Origin: Cacajao melanocephalus
Taxonomy: Eukaryota; Chordata; Mammalia; Primates; Pitheciidae
NCBI GenBank assembly: GCA_963573385.1
Contig: CAUYLG010048102.1
Span: 1 to 64,000, forward strand
Reading direction: 5' to 3'
Length of the DNA: 64,000 nt
Part shown: piece after piece, positions 1 to 12,964 of the stretch
How positions within the stretch are numbered: the first letter of the stretch is position 1
Layout: each line of letters starts with the position of its first letter
The notes under the pieces: generated by a model
Told to the model about the DNA's origin: nothing
The model's database searches: none
Seen by the model: only the letters and a program-made list of their open reading frames with translations
Program-made: the position numbers and the translations under genes

Positions 1-343
1 ATGAATCTGGAAACCATCATTCTCAGCAAACTGACACAAGAACAGAAAATCAAACACCACATGTTCTCATTCATAGGTGGGTGTTGAACAATGAGAACAC
101 ATGGACACAGGGAGGGGAGCATCACACACTGAGGTCTGTTGGGGGTGACTAGGGGAGGGACAATGGGTGGTAGGGAGTTGGGGAGGGATAACATGGGGAG
201 TAATGCCAGATATAGGTGATGGGGATGGAGGCAGCAAACCACATTGCCATGTATGTACCTATGCAACAATCCTGCATGTTCTTCACATGTACCCCAGAAC
301 CTAAAGTGCAATAAAAAAAATATATATAAAATAAATAAATAAA
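1..343 (+). mobile_element. L1 3' end (ORF2 tail, 3' UTR, A-rich tail)
   Basis: Frame 1 encodes the last residues of L1 ORF2 (MNLETIILSKLTQEQ and on) to a TGA at 85-87. A 3' UTR follows, ending ATGTACCCCAGAACCTAAAGTGCAATAAA with an A/T-rich tail. The element is cut by the window edge. Divergence from the young L1 consensus suggests an older L1P subfamily. Confidence 0.9.
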
Positions 344-1007
344 CTGACTAGCTTCAATAGTGCTAGATGTAAGCACAGCTTTCGACTAGTGCAATGAGAA
401 ATCATGTGAATGACACCTGAGGATTTAACAACCTACCCCAGGGTGACAACCCATGGGCAGAGAGGAAGGAAGGAGACATGTGTGCTGCTCCCTCTGGAGG
501 CAGACCGCAGCACAGCCCTGTCTTCCTCTTCTCATCCCTAAGCATGAAGGCCAGGAAATAGAAATTTGCTCGATTCTACTCCAGTGGTCGAGCAAATGAG
601 TTCTTGGCAGGCTGACTTCCAGGAGCTATGTGGGGACAACAGCAAGGACTTGCAAATGAGGGCGACAAGGCTGCCCACAGAGTGCCACTGTAGAATATAC
701 ACATAGTAAATGAAGTCGGACATGGGCATGTCAGCTGAGAGCCAGAAGGGCTCTCAGGCACGAGCAAGATCAGGTGGCTCCTTCATGGATGACAGCACCA
801 TTTCCAGAGCAAGAACCTGTCAGTCCGGGAGGGGCAGGTGAGAAAGAGAAGCTGAGGAGGAGCTTCTGGGGCAAATTTTACACATAAAAAGAAGTAATGA
901 CTGCCACAGTTGACTGAGCACTTGGCCATGGGATGCTTTATGCTAGATTCTATCTTCTTCGTCTCACATAACGCTCAGCATTCCCATTCAATTACCCCAT
1001 TGGCCTG

Positions 1008-1037
1008 ATGTTTACTATTAGTAATAATAGTAAACAT
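1008..1037. repeat. Perfect palindrome, 13-bp arms, 4-base loop
   Basis: Arms 1008-1020 (ATGTTTACTATTA) and 1025-1037 are exact reverse complements around GTAA. Confidence 0.9.
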
Positions 1038-1179
1038 TGTAGAGCACTTTCCATGTGCTGGCATAAAGGTAACCTCTGGCTGGGGACTACAGGAGCCTGG
1101 CACTAAGGAGAACAGCTGTGCAGCGGACTGCCCAGATGCGGATCCCACCTGCACGGAGACTCTCCAGCTCCTACTCTCG

Positions 1180-1345
1180 AGCATATGACATCTTTGTGCC
1201 ACAGTTTTCTCCTCTGTGAGCTGGGGACTGTATTAGCACCTATGCTGTGTGATTTTGTAAGAACTACATGGATTACCTGGTGCAAAGACTGAAATAGTTC
1301 CCTAGTGCATGGAATACACTCGGCAAATACAAGCCATGATGATGG
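1180..1345 (+). mobile_element. MIR fragment
   Basis: Has the order typical of the MIR 3' half: a falling-temperature stretch of weak matches, then a tail resembling GTGCATGGAATACACTCGGC. Old and divergent. Confidence 0.55.
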
Positions 1346-1449
1346 TCAGGGCAATCATGAAGATGGGCCTATCGGGCAACTGGATCAATAAACAGGCTAA
1401 GCACAGAGCACCTATGGATAAGCTAAGGTGAGCCAGTTATCCTTTTTAG

Positions 1450-1634
<185 letters not shown>

Positions 1635-1692
1635 TAGAAAGGGCTCATAACAGCGCTTGGTGCATAGTAAGTGCTCAGTAAATGTTAAATGA
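1635..1692 (+). mobile_element. MIR 3' end
   Basis: Carries the MIR terminal motif of the form CTTGGTGCATAGTAAGTGCT followed by CAGTAAATGTTAAATGA. Confidence 0.6.
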
Positions 1693-2309
1693 TATAGCAG
1701 AGCTAAAACAATGAATAAGCCCAAAGAAATGCCACCCAGTATTGTCTCTGGGCAGGCAGCCAGTCAGCTTCGCCTGGTGCCACCTCTACCTGGCTTTGTT
1801 CACGTTTCTGCACTCATTCAACAAGTATTTCTAGAACAGCCATGATGTGCCAGGGAAAATGTGATGGGGTAGGTGGTTAGACGTCAACCTGGGGAGAAAA
1901 GAATCAAACAGAAATCTGGCATCCCTGCAGTGTCAGAATACAATCTCCACTCAGTGTGCCACACTTGTCCTCAAGAAGGGTTTGTCCCCAAGAAGGCAAA
2001 GGTAGCGAGGACAGTAGAGATACTTTATGCTTTAGGCACTGATTGAAGACGAGGATTCTGCAGGGTCAGTGAAAGGGGTTAAAAACCTGTACCAGTCCAA
2101 TAAATGTGCAAAGTCTCAGCGGAGTGAAGCTGGTCTAGGTCTTGGACATGCCACGATGTCTCAGGCCTCTCTCCTCATCTAGAGACCTTCAGTGTGCGGC
2201 CACATCCGGTCATTTGCATGTTAGTTACAACTCCTATATCTCTCATCCTCGTATCTGTGTGAATCCCAATGCTAGCAATGGCACATACAGCTGCAATAAT
2301 CACCAGGGT

Positions 2310-2420
2310 GTAAACCTCTGAGGGCAAGAACTTTGCCTCCCCTGTTCACTGTTATAGCCCCAGCTCCTGAAACAGTGCCTGGCCATGCAGACTCATGGAA
2401 TAAAGAATGTTTCAGGCATT
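2310..2420 (+). mobile_element. L2 3' end fragment
   Basis: Resembles the L2 end: GAGGGCAAGAACTTTGCC, TTCACTGTTATAGCCCCAG and ACAGTGCCTGGCCA in order. Confidence 0.6.
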
Positions 2421-2439
2421 GCTGGTTGCTTTCCAAATA

Positions 2440-2562
2440 CTAACTACTAGCTCTAATCTTCCCAGTTCCTTAAGAACTGGGGAAGAGAAAGAACCAGTAT
2501 GATTCCCATTCCACAGATAAAGCAGTTAGAGATGTTAAGTGCTTTTCCCAAGGTAAAGTAAA
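2440..2562 (-). mobile_element. MIR fragment
   Basis: Reverse-orientation MIR core: TTCCCATTCCACAGATAAAG followed by GTTAAGTGCTTTTCCCAAGG. Confidence 0.6.
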
Positions 2563-2589
2563 TGCTAAATAAAGAGTACTCAGCAACAG

Positions 2590-2738
2590 CCAGTCACGGT
2601 GGCTCACTTCTGTAATCCCAGGGCTGTGGGAAGCTGAGGCAGGAGGATTGCTTGAGCCCAGGAGTTTGAGGCTGCAGTGCGTTATGACTGCACCACTGCA
2701 CTCCAGCCTGAATGATAGAATAAGACCCTGTGTCTAAA
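2590..2738 (+). mobile_element. Alu left monomer (FLAM-like)
   Basis: A single Alu-like arm from CAGTCACGGTGGCTCA to CACTGCACTCCAGCCTGA, then a purine tail. No right arm is present. Confidence 0.8.
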
Positions 2739-2883
2739 AGGAAGTAAAGGAAAGAAAGAAGAGAGAAAAGAAAAGAGAGAGAAGGAAGGAAGGGAGGGAG
2801 GGAGGGGAAGGAAGGAAATAAGGAAGGAAAAGAAAAGAAAAAGGAAAGATGGGAAGAAAGAAAAAAGGAAAGAGAGAGAGAGA
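2739..2883 (+). repeat. Purine-rich (GGAA/GAAA/GA)n tract
   Basis: About 145 nearly uninterrupted purines between an Alu monomer tail and the next Alu. It reads as a polypyrimidine tract in the LARGE1 sense strand. Confidence 0.95.
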
Positions 2884-3165
2884 GGCTGGGCACAGTGGCT
2901 CATGCCTGTAGTCCCAGCACTTTGGGAGGCCTAGGACAGTGGATCACTTGAGCCCAGGAGTTCAAGACCAGCCTGGGCAACATAGCGAAGCCCTGTCTCT
3001 ACAAAAGGCAAAAAAGAAAAAAAAAATAGCCAGGCATGGTGGCACTTGGCTATAATCCCAGCTACTGGGAAGACTGAAGTGGGAAAACTGCTTGAGCCTG
3101 GAGAGGTTGAGGCTGCAATGAGCTATGATCGCACCGTTCCACTAAACCTGAGCAACAACACAGTG
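2884..3165 (+). mobile_element. Alu (old, J-like)
   Basis: Starts GGCTGGGCACAGTGGCTCA; dimeric, with the inner A-rich linker and a divergent right arm. It ends in a second purine-rich patch (3165-3260). Confidence 0.93.
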
Positions 3166-3260
3166 AGAGAGACAGAAAGGAAGAAGCATGGAAAGAAAGG
3201 AAGAAAAGAGAGAAGGGAAAGAAAGGAGTGGAGGAGAGGGGAAACGAGGGAAGGGAAGGT
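3165..3260 (+). repeat. GA-rich low-complexity tail
   Basis: GAAAGGAAGAAG-type purine repeat grown from the Alu 3' tail. Confidence 0.85.
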
Positions 3261-4084
3261 CCTCTGCGCTGAAATGCAGGTCCGAATGACCCCCAGGGTC
3301 AGCAATACCACATACAATGTAGCCTACTGCCTAGCACATAGTAGATGCTCATTATACAGTTTTTGAAAGAATGAATATGAATACAGTTTCTCATTTTCAG
3401 AAGGAAAAAAATTGAGAGGCCACATGAAGCTACCCAGGCCGCACAGAAGGTGGCAGAGTTTGCAATGGCAGGGGATGGGTTGGGCCAGGGGCCTAGCTCA
3501 GAAGTCCAATACCGGATAGGCCAAGGGGCAGAAATGTAACTCCTGCTGGGCACCTGCCATGGCCCCGAAGGAGGCTATGATTGGCTCCTGTGTAACCGAG
3601 GAAGTGAAAGAATGCGGAGATGAAGCAAGCAGCCCCAAGCCTCACACCTGATTAGTGTTGTGGAACCTGGCTTCAAAGGCAGGCCTACGCAACTTCTGCC
3701 ATGCCCCGCTGACTTTCACTTGACATTTCTGAGATCAAGAGTGAAGGCTGGATGTCCAGGAGCTCATTCTTTAGAAAAAGTAGGTGAAGGGGCTAGAAGG
3801 AGATTTTAGTGAAACTCTGCAGCTCTGTCCATGTATACAGCTGATTCTATTATTTTCCAATCGATCTGTTTGTTTTGGCTGTAGTATTAGCCGGTTGCTA
3901 AGCTACTGCTCAAAGAGCTAAGATGCTGAACTTTTTTGGTAACAGAGTGGAACCCCAAAAAGGGTGATATAACTAAGTGTTGGGTGTACAAGCCGAGGGC
4001 TGCCAGTCAGCCTGCTCTGGTACTCAGGCGTTTGGGAGTAACCTGGCCCCTTTGACAGAGTGAGCAGGTTGTCATGGAGGGAAG

Positions 4085-4570
4085 GCCACCTTCCTCCCCA
4101 TCTAACGCTAACATTTAACCTCTCTGGGGCTTCAGTTTGGTCACGTGTAATGATACTTATCTTAAAGAGCAGTGTGAAGAACAGAAATGATGACAGAGTG
4201 CAGCTGGCAGGGTTTCTGGCACATGGTAAGGGCTCCGTAACTTTCTTTTTTGAGACAGAGTCTTGCTCTGTCGCCAGGCTGAAGTGCAGTGGCGTGATCT
4301 CGGCTCACTGCAACCTCCGCCTTCCTTTCAAGCGATTCTCCTGCCTCAGCCTCCCAAGTAGCTGGGATTACAGGCACGCACCACCACGCCCAGATAATTT
4401 TTGTATTTTTAGTAGAGACGGGGTTTCGCCATGTTGGCCAGGATGGTCTCGATCTCTTGACCTCGTGATCCACCCGCCTCAGCCTCCCAAAGTGCTGGGA
4501 TTACAGGCATGAGCCACTGCGCCCGGCCAGAACTCAATAACTTATAGCTGTCATCATTTTTAATAATTAA
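4085..4570 (+). mobile_element. MIR split by an Alu
   Basis: MIR core with GGGGCTTCAGTTTGGTCACG at about 4126 and GGCACATGGTAAGGGCTCCG at 4216-4240. It resumes after the Alu as CTCAATAACTTATAGCTGTC (from 4532). Confidence 0.7.
4242..4529 (-). mobile_element. Alu (S-like)
   Basis: Full reverse-complement Alu from TTTTTTGAGACAGAGTCTTG to GCCACTGCGCCCGGCC, inserted in the MIR. Confidence 0.95.
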
Positions 4571-4572
4571 AA

Positions 4573-4868
4573 AAGTTGTATTTTTGAGACAAGGTGTTGC
4601 TCTGCTGTTCAGGATGGAATGCAGTGGCACAATCATGGTTCACTCCATCTTCAACTGCCTGGGCTCAGGCAATCCTCCCGTCTCAGCCTCCTGAGTAGCT
4701 GAAACCACAGGTGCACTCCACAATGCCCAGCAATTTTTAACATTTTTTTGTAGCAATGAGGTCTCATTATGTTGCTCAGGCTGGTCTCGAATTCTTGGGC
4801 TCAAGCAATCCTCCTGCCTCAGCCTCCAAAAATGCTGGGTTACAGGTCTAAGCCACTGCACCTGGCCT
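4573..4868 (-). mobile_element. Alu (J-like)
   Basis: Old, divergent reverse-complement Alu ending AAGCCACTGCACCTGGCC, 44 bases from the preceding Alu. Confidence 0.92.
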
Positions 4869-5399
4869 ATATTAATATCCTGACAAAGCTTGGGCACAGC
4901 ATTTTGTGGGAGATCAGTGCTGAGGAAGTCCATTTCTAGAAGGGTCTGGGGGCTTTGTTGGAGTCCTCAGCTGCCACAGCAAACAGCATCCTTAACCTCA
5001 TCTCACACCAGTGATGCTACGTGGTGCACAAGGGGCATCCACTAATAATGTCTGGGTCAGAAATGAATCCAGCTACTCACCAGAAAAAATGTCCCTGAAG
5101 TCAAGGGCAAGTTGATATGGTGACTTCATATGAAAAGAACAGTGCATGCTTATCTGGGGCTTCCGAGAGAATCACATTCCTCATTGCTTCTGATAAACAC
5201 TCTGGTGTCTACGAATTGTCTGGGTTGGAGGTTACACTCTGGTGGTTTGGGGTGGGGGTGCGAGGGGTCAAGGCAGCCTGAAGACATATTTGGTCAGCCT
5301 GAACAGCATTTGAAACAATTTTTTTGCTCTAAATCATCATCCAAAACAATTTTTAAAAATTAGTTGCCAAGATTAAAAAAACAAGTTTTATATGAAAAT

Positions 5400-5798
5400 C
5401 CAGATTCCCAACTCCTTGAAAGACAGGAATGCCTAGTAACCTTCCCTGCCTCCCTAAAGCTGTAATTGGTCAAACTGTGTGGAGAGACGCCTGGCTCCCT
5501 GAGACCAGGGCTCTGATCTCCATTGAACTGTACTCAGCATTCTTGGGAAAAGTCTGGGAAGATGGTAATAAAGTTTTAAAAAGCAATTTGCAGTATTTCG
5601 GAACCCCTGAGGGGAACCACATACCTTCTTGTGACAAGGTGGTTAAGGCCAACTACCACCTCAAGTGATTCTGCACTAAGCAAATGCTAAGTAGCAGGCC
5701 ACACTAGTCAACTCACATCAAGGAGGGCCTGGATTAGCAGTGAATGACGTCTTTGATCAATAAAACATAGAAGACCAAAAAAAAAAAAAAAAAAAAAG
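5400..5798 (+). other. Candidate retrocopied 3' UTR
   Basis: An AATAAA at 5759-5764 lies 14 bases before a run of 22 A (5777-5798). This is the geometry of a reverse-transcribed polyadenylated transcript. I cannot name the source, no clear TSD was found, and an unrecognised repeat family is also possible. The start is a guess. Confidence 0.3.
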
Positions 5799-6507
5799 CC
5801 CAGCCTGTTCATACCTGTTGTTTTTTAAAAAATGATGCCCATGAGGTCAAATAATTAAACAGTCCTTGAACACGGAGAAACCACAGACTCAGATGGGGCC
5901 AAGTCACTTTCAACTGGCAGGAGTGAAGGGAGAGTCCCAGAGGGGTGGAGGATGGGCAGGGGTCCAATGTTGAAGCCTCTTTTCTTGGTCTGGGGTGGCA
6001 CTTACTCCCATCATCTATCTGTCCCCTTGGGAGCCTCGCATCCCACAAGCTGCCCAAGTTTCAGAATCTACAGGGATCAGCGGCTGCAAGCCCTGTCTGG
6101 CCACATGGGGGCACCCTGGCTCCACACACTGGATTCCGAGATCCAGAGGCGCTTGCACAGGCGCTGGGGCTAGAGGGAGACCTCCAATTCTGCAGCCTGG
6201 TGGGTCAAGGGTTGAGGCTCATGGTGCTGGGTACCACAGCACCTCCCATCCCCGATTCAGGGTCATGCTGCCATGAGGGTTGCTCACCGTACTGATTTTA
6301 ACAGAGTCTGGTAGGGACTCCTCCAGCCCCGGGGGAGGGATTAACACTATGAAACCTGGAGATGCCTCTGGGAGGACATGAACTCAGAAGATGGAGAGAG
6401 AACACAAGCTGCCTAACCTTGCTCCAGAGAATGCAGGGCACGGAGGGTGCGCATACTAAACCTATGCTCTGGCTTCCCTACAAAAGGTTTATTAAAGACA
6501 CCTGGAA

Positions 6508-6625
6508 GGTTTTTTTTTTTTTTTTTTCATGAGAGAAAGAGACAAAGACAGACGGAGAAAGATACCAAGAGACAGAGAGATAGTGTCAGGTGGAGGGAGG
6601 GACGGAGAAAGGACAAGAGAAGAAG
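6508..6625. repeat. T tract and GA-rich low complexity
   Basis: A run of more than 15 T near 6510-6528, then almost 100 bases of AGAGACA/GAAAGAG-like purine sequence. Confidence 0.85.
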
Positions 6626-7204
6626 AGAGAAAGAAATCAGACCCTGCCTGGTTTGGGACAAATAGAAATCCCAGAGCTCCCAATAATGTGAAGCAGCAGG
6701 ACCAGCAGACCTGAGGCTACAGATGATGGTTCAGCCCCTGGTGTGAGCTCTCTGGATTTGAGCTGTTATTTTGCTGCTCTGCGCCCCACTCTTCCTCCCT
6801 GTAGAATGCAGGTAGCCATGCCGGCCTCTGGGGTTCGATGTGCAGAACCGATGGGATGATGTATGCAAACCACCTCTCATGATACCTGGATCTGGGCAGA
6901 CTTGGTGTAAACATAACTCATGCTGACCAATGACAGTAAATAAAGAATTTAAAAAAAATATCATAGGACCATGATACTGTGTGACTTTAGTTTTCTCAAT
7001 CGTAAAACGGGACCTTTGGGCCATTTGACTTCTGCAGCTCGAATCAGTCCAAACTGTGTGCATTCTGTAATAAATGCACTTTTCACACAGCCATCTAAGC
7101 CTTCCATTAGCTGAGTGCTTTCTCCAGCTGCTGACACCCTGTCCCACGATGTGGGGCATGCTGGAAAGGGATGCTGGAGATTCACGGAAGCAGTTGTGAT
7201 TGTG

Positions 7205-7445
7205 CTTAGGCACCTGGCTCTGCAGTCAGACTGCCTGCTTCAACCCCAGCTTCCCTTTACTAGGTGAGGAACCCCGGGCCAATGGCTTCTGGTCTCGTTC
7301 CCACAGGTCTCCATTTGGAAAAGGAAGGTGATAACACTAGCCATGGCAGGGACTCTGGGGGAGGAAATGAGATCCTAGCAGTCAAGCCCTCAGAACAGTG
7401 CTGGGCATGCAGCAAGCACTTCTGTAAGTGCTAGGCATCATCATC
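7205..7445 (+). mobile_element. MIR
   Basis: GCACCTGGCTCTGCAGTCAG, CTCCATTTGGAAAAGGAAGG and CAGTGCTGGGCATGCAGCAA follow MIR order over 240 bases. Confidence 0.75.
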
Positions 7446-7621
7446 ACTTAGATTTGTTTAAAAGACTGGGCAATAATCTTTCTTGGGTTATATGAAGGTT
7501 GTCCGATCCAAAACCGGAAGAAGGAGGGCATGTTTTCATAGATGCTACAGAGAGAGCAACAGACTGGCAGACAACAAGAGATGTTCCCTGGACCAAGCCC
7601 TGCCATCAGCATTTCATTCTG

Positions 7622-7795
7622 CAAACTCAGGTTCCAGTCTGTTCACTGAGAACTCTATTGCTGGGTGGCTGTGGGCAGGTCCCTTCCCCTTCTCTGTGTC
7701 TCCACTGCCTCATCTAAAAAAGAAAACTGTTGGACTAGATAACGACCCTAAGGGCCTTCTGGTCCTGGCACTGCATGGTCCTGTGTGCCTTCTGG
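7622..7795 (+). mobile_element. MIR, close to an exon
   Basis: MIR core with GGTGGCTGTGGGCAGGTCCC and TGCCTCATCTAAAAAAG. It ends about 30 bases from the donor of the 7826-8104 exon. Confidence 0.65.
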
Positions 7796-7825
7796 CCTGA
7801 TGGCAAGGCCCCTGCCGGTCCTTAC

Positions 7826-8104
7826 CTGAGGTACTCATAGAGCCCGTACATGGGCAGGAAGTCAATGTCAGACAGGAACATGTAGGGAGTGCTGATGTGC
7901 TTCATGGCCACGTTGCGCAGCAGGTTCACAGGGTAGAACTGGCCCTCCTTGTACACGATGTGGTAGCCCACGTTGTGGCGGCTCATAAGCACCTCGGAGC
8001 CCTGTGCGTAGCGGAGGAACTGCTGGGCTTCGGCGTCTGACAGGTAGAGGGCCAGGCTGATGGGCCCCTCCCAGTGCTTGCAGATGGCCTCTAGCATCTG
8101 GAGC
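7826..8104 (-). CDS. LARGE1: LARGE1 exon: glucuronyltransferase core with DID motif
   Basis: A 279-base exon: one base completing Arg, 92 codons, then two bases of the next Arg codon. The peptide begins [20 protein letters not shown] and ends with [12 protein letters not shown]. The acceptor is TCTCTTCCAG before GCTCC; the donor is CTCAG followed by GTAAGG. The Asp-Ile-Asp in [10 protein letters not shown] is the DxD-type Mn/UDP-glucuronate site of the GT49 domain. As I recall, mutation of this site abolishes LARGE function. By that numbering the exon covers about residues 485-576. The next coding exon, which should begin KSVIQLDL, is not visible between 1 and 7825, so the following intron is at least 7.8 kb long. 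Confidence 0.98.
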
Positions 8105-8559
8105 CTGGAAGAGACAGGGAGGGTGAGCTGCGGGACCTGGACCGTCCATGTATCATCAGCCTGGCCTGCTGTGGGTGTCTGCCTCCAGTGACACTTGATC
8201 AACTAACTGTGGATCAAATCCCTGCCTTCAATGTGACTCACTCAGTTCCTTTACCTATAAAACAGGCATCAAAACATTTACCTTGCTGGTTGTTGTCTTT
8301 CCCTGCTTCCAACTGGACATGTGATACAAAGTCATAACACACTATAAGCCTCAGACTCCTCATTTCAAAGCCGGGTGGTGAGCATATTAAATGATCTGAA
8401 GATCCCCTTCCAGCCCTGAAGTCTTATACTTCTCTTCTCTCCGCAAAGGTATGTAACAGCTCTGCTGATCTCCTAAGGCAGTGACCAGCCAGAGAGGGCT
8501 TAGACAAACTGAGGCCACTGAGTTACAAGGAACAGTCAAATAGTAAACACAAATAGCCA

Positions 8560-8695
8560 ATAACAACTATAATTACAGCTGTGCTGCAGTGTGCCAGGAG
8601 CTTTCCAGAATACTCTCCGTAACCCTGAGCACTAGCTGTCATTCTCCCCATTTTCCTGATGGAGGAATGGAGGCACCAGGTGTTCAGTCAGCTTT
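8560..8695 (-). mobile_element. MIR fragment
   Basis: Reverse MIR: GTGTGCCAGGAGCTTTCCAG, then CCCCATTTTCCTGATGGAGG. Confidence 0.65.
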
Positions 8696-9859
8696 GTCTC
8701 TTGCACTTATAGGGCAGAAATGTGTAGACAGGTACCCTGAGGAGACAGACCTTGGCGTCAGTGAAAAGAGTAACAGTAAAAAAGTGAATAGAAAAACATG
8801 TGAATGCCGGAAACAAAATTCTACCTGGAGTGATGCTGTCTTCATCACTGTATTCACAGCCCTTACTGCCCCAGGGCTCCAGCCAACTTTGCAAGGCTAC
8901 CTCAGCGATGCTGAGCCAGAGAGAGGGGAAAAAAACAGAGCCCAGTGAAAAAATAAGAAAAAAATAAAAAATAAAAGGGGCTTGCAACAGAGAGGGTTCT
9001 GTGAAAACGTTTGAAGATAAATCTATAAAGATATTTTCTTTCAAAGGCATTAGAAGTGCCTGGTACATAAAATCTATGGCTAAGAAACAGCAAAAGCCTA
9101 CTTGAATTGTTTTTTTCTTACCCAGCAAGAGGTACATAATCAGCAGTCTCCTGGCCAGAATGCCCACTTTATTCGGATGATTACCAGGAAATCGATTCCA
9201 TGCATTTCCATGCTTCTAAACTAAAGGAAATGAGCACAACTATCTTGTTTCAACGGCCTTTTTGATGACTTCCAGAGTTTCCTCTCGGTAATTCTGTGAA
9301 TGGGTACTGCCCAGATTTGTTTCCCCTTTCAATATGGAGGACTGAGATATTCACCAGTGCAAAACGCTCTCCATTTCTCACCCATTATAATGCTTGCTAA
9401 CCAAATTGACTAGAGCCATTCCTTAAAAAGGCACTGCATTCTTCACGAAGCCTAATTGCACTGAACTTTGTGTCAGCCTTCTGCTGTAGGGCTGCTGCCC
9501 TCTCCTGGGCTCTGAGGATCTGGAATTTTGAATTATACCTCCTGCACCTTTTTCACCTTCCGCAAAAGTGGGGACTCTGCACTTCAAGAGAGAGCCATTT
9601 GTACAAATCCTCTGAGAACTGGAGAGCAGAAGGCGAGAATAATTGCTAGCATGTAGACATGAGAGCTGCTCAAAGAAGTAGGAGGGAGGAGGGAGGTTTG
9701 GCTGGGCATGAAGAGAAGGCCACTTCTTGGGGTTTTCCCACTGGCTTGGTTTTTGCCTCTGTTGTCTCAGTTTTCGAAGCAAGGAACCCCTCCCCTGCCC
9801 CATGACCTGCCACGGTCCCTCTTGTAAGCTCAGCCAAGAGTTTAGAGTAAGAACAGAGA

Positions 9860-10369
<510 letters not shown>

Positions 10370-10384
10370 TTATAAAAATGATGG

Positions 10385-10640
10385 TAATATTTACAACGTG
10401 ATCATGATCTCATCCATCTCCCCCTTTACCTGCTACTTGCCAGGTCTTTGCCACACTGTGGCTATCACATTTAATCCTCATAGTAACTATGAAATTGAGA
10501 TTCTCATCACCATTTTACAGGCAAGGAAGCCTGAGGGGGTGAAATAACTTCTTTCAAGTCATGCAGTTACAAAGTGAAGGACACAGATTCACGCCGAGGT
10601 CTACCTAACCCCAAGGCCTGGACCCAGATCATTATTTAAT
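10385..10640 (-). mobile_element. MIR
   Basis: Reverse MIR: CACATTTAATCCTCATAGTA, CACCATTTTACAGGCAAGG and AGTCATGCAGTTACAAAGTG in order. Confidence 0.75.
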
Positions 10641-11269
10641 ATGGATTGGGGTTAGGCTGAGAAGAAAGTTCCCAAATACCTTCGCTTCACTGCCTGTTTC
10701 CTCAAATAAGAGCGTGTTCTTCTCCTGGTGTCAATGCCTCCCCACTCCTTCCCCTCCTCAGTTCCTCCTGGTATCTGTCTCAAAGCTCCACAATCCCCTT
10801 GTCCCTTCTCATGCTTCTCTCCCCTCATCTGTTCCCTAAGGGCGTTCCTGTGCAGTTGTTGCTGATGCCAAGCTCTATGCTCAGGCTTTCTTAGCTGGAT
10901 GAGTCCACGAAAGAGCTGACCCTAAACCCAGAAGGGCTCTGTGTCCCATGCTGCTTCCCACTTCTCCATGGAGACCACCATTGCTTTATCCAGGGAGGGG
11001 TGGGCAAAGGCTCAGAAATTTCTGGCAGATCTAAAAACGGGCAGGGGTTACTCCAGAGTATCCCATTGAGGCTGGAAGTCTCAAGCAGTCTCTGTAGTCA
11101 TAAAGGAGCAGGGAGGGAGATGGCCAAGTCAGAAAACCCAGACGACCAGGGCTGGAAGGAATTCTAGCGCATCAGAAAACCAAGCAGCCCAGGCAGTGAC
11201 CACTCAGCGTCTGCTTGGATGGGTAACTCACACCCACCAAGGCGGCCCATTCTAATCTGGTGCACTGCC

Positions 11270-11900
11270 CGTGAGGCAGGCTGCATAGCCTATCGCAGGC
11301 ATGCAACTGTAGCTTTTGGGGTCAGACAGGCCTGGATTTGTCCTCTGAAATGTGTCAGTATTCCTGGGCAAGTGACAGGTCTTTGAGATTCAATTTCCAC
11401 TTACGTATTTTGGGGATAATGCCTTTGCTAGATAACAAAATAGCTACAAATCGTCCCTCTCCTTCTATCCATACCCTCCGGAAATAATCTCCCACTTGAA
11501 TTCTGGCCACATGACTTGCTTTAGTCCGCGGTATGTTAGCAAACGTGGTATGAGCAGAGGTGAGATAACGGGCTTGTGCCCACTGCCAGGTGAACCAGCC
11601 TATGCCACCTTGCCCTGGTGTTCCAATTGTGCCTGCTGATAGGCAGACAACCCCCCAAAAGCTACCTAGCTTATGGCAGACACACAAATGAGCCCAGCAG
11701 AGTCTCCTCACGCTGCCAATCCAAAGATTCGCAAGCTCATTACAGTGCTTGTAGTAAGCTGCAAAGACTCAGGGCAGTTAGTGAAGTGGTAAAATCTGGC
11801 TGAATTTGGGGATTAAATGAGATAATGATACGAAGTGTCCGGTGCAAAGCTGGACATACAGCAGGTACTCAGTATATGATAGCTGTAATTGTCTACTTAG
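11270..11900 (+). mobile_element. MIR split by an LTR-like piece
   Basis: The first part (11270-11425) has GGGTCAGACAGGCCTGGATT and GAGATTCAATTTCCACTTAC. The second (11775-11900) has GGATTAAATGAGATAATGAT and a GGTACTCAGTATATGA end. About 340 bases interrupt it. Confidence 0.65.
11430..11770 (+). mobile_element. Possible MLT1-type LTR fragment
   Basis: GAATTCTGGCCACATGACTTGC and GTATGTTAGCAAACGTGG recall an old MaLR LTR. It fills the gap in the surrounding MIR. Family uncertain. Confidence 0.4.
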
Positions 11901-12046
11901 GTTCAATTTTTCCACTCAAACATGTCTTCACCTAATATTTGTTATATCCAATGCATCAGGAATACTATACAGACAAGAGGCCTGGGTGCCTGCATTTCAG
12001 GAGCTTTTATTCTAGTGGAGAAAAAAAGACAAGAAACCAGAGATTT

Positions 12047-12650
<604 letters not shown>

Positions 12651-12964
12651 TCGGGGGGAAGCTTTTTAAGAAGAGGGGATAGCCCTTCAGGTAAAAATGA
12701 GCTCAGCATGTTGAAGCAGGAAGACACAGACTAAGTGTGGGTGCAGCACAGGAGGCTGAAGGGCAGAGGTGAGATGAAGGTGTCAGGGGAATGTGCAGAT
12801 GCCAGGTTGATGGGCCTTGGAGACCACAGCAGGCAGGTGAGATACTGTTCCACATGTAACAAGAAGTCATCAGAGGGTTTTAATGATGTGACCTGACTTA
12901 CATTTTTAAAACATCACTCTAGCTGTTACACAGAGAAAAAATTACCTTTCACTCTCTAGAACGG

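Noticed and set aside
6731..7213. 160-codon minus-strand open frame
   Set aside because: No recognised homology to LARGE1 or other proteins and no paired splice sites that fit the LARGE1 frame.
8688..9167. 159-codon minus-strand open frame with hydrophobic stretches
   Set aside because: Low-complexity, A/T-rich intron translation; no known domain.
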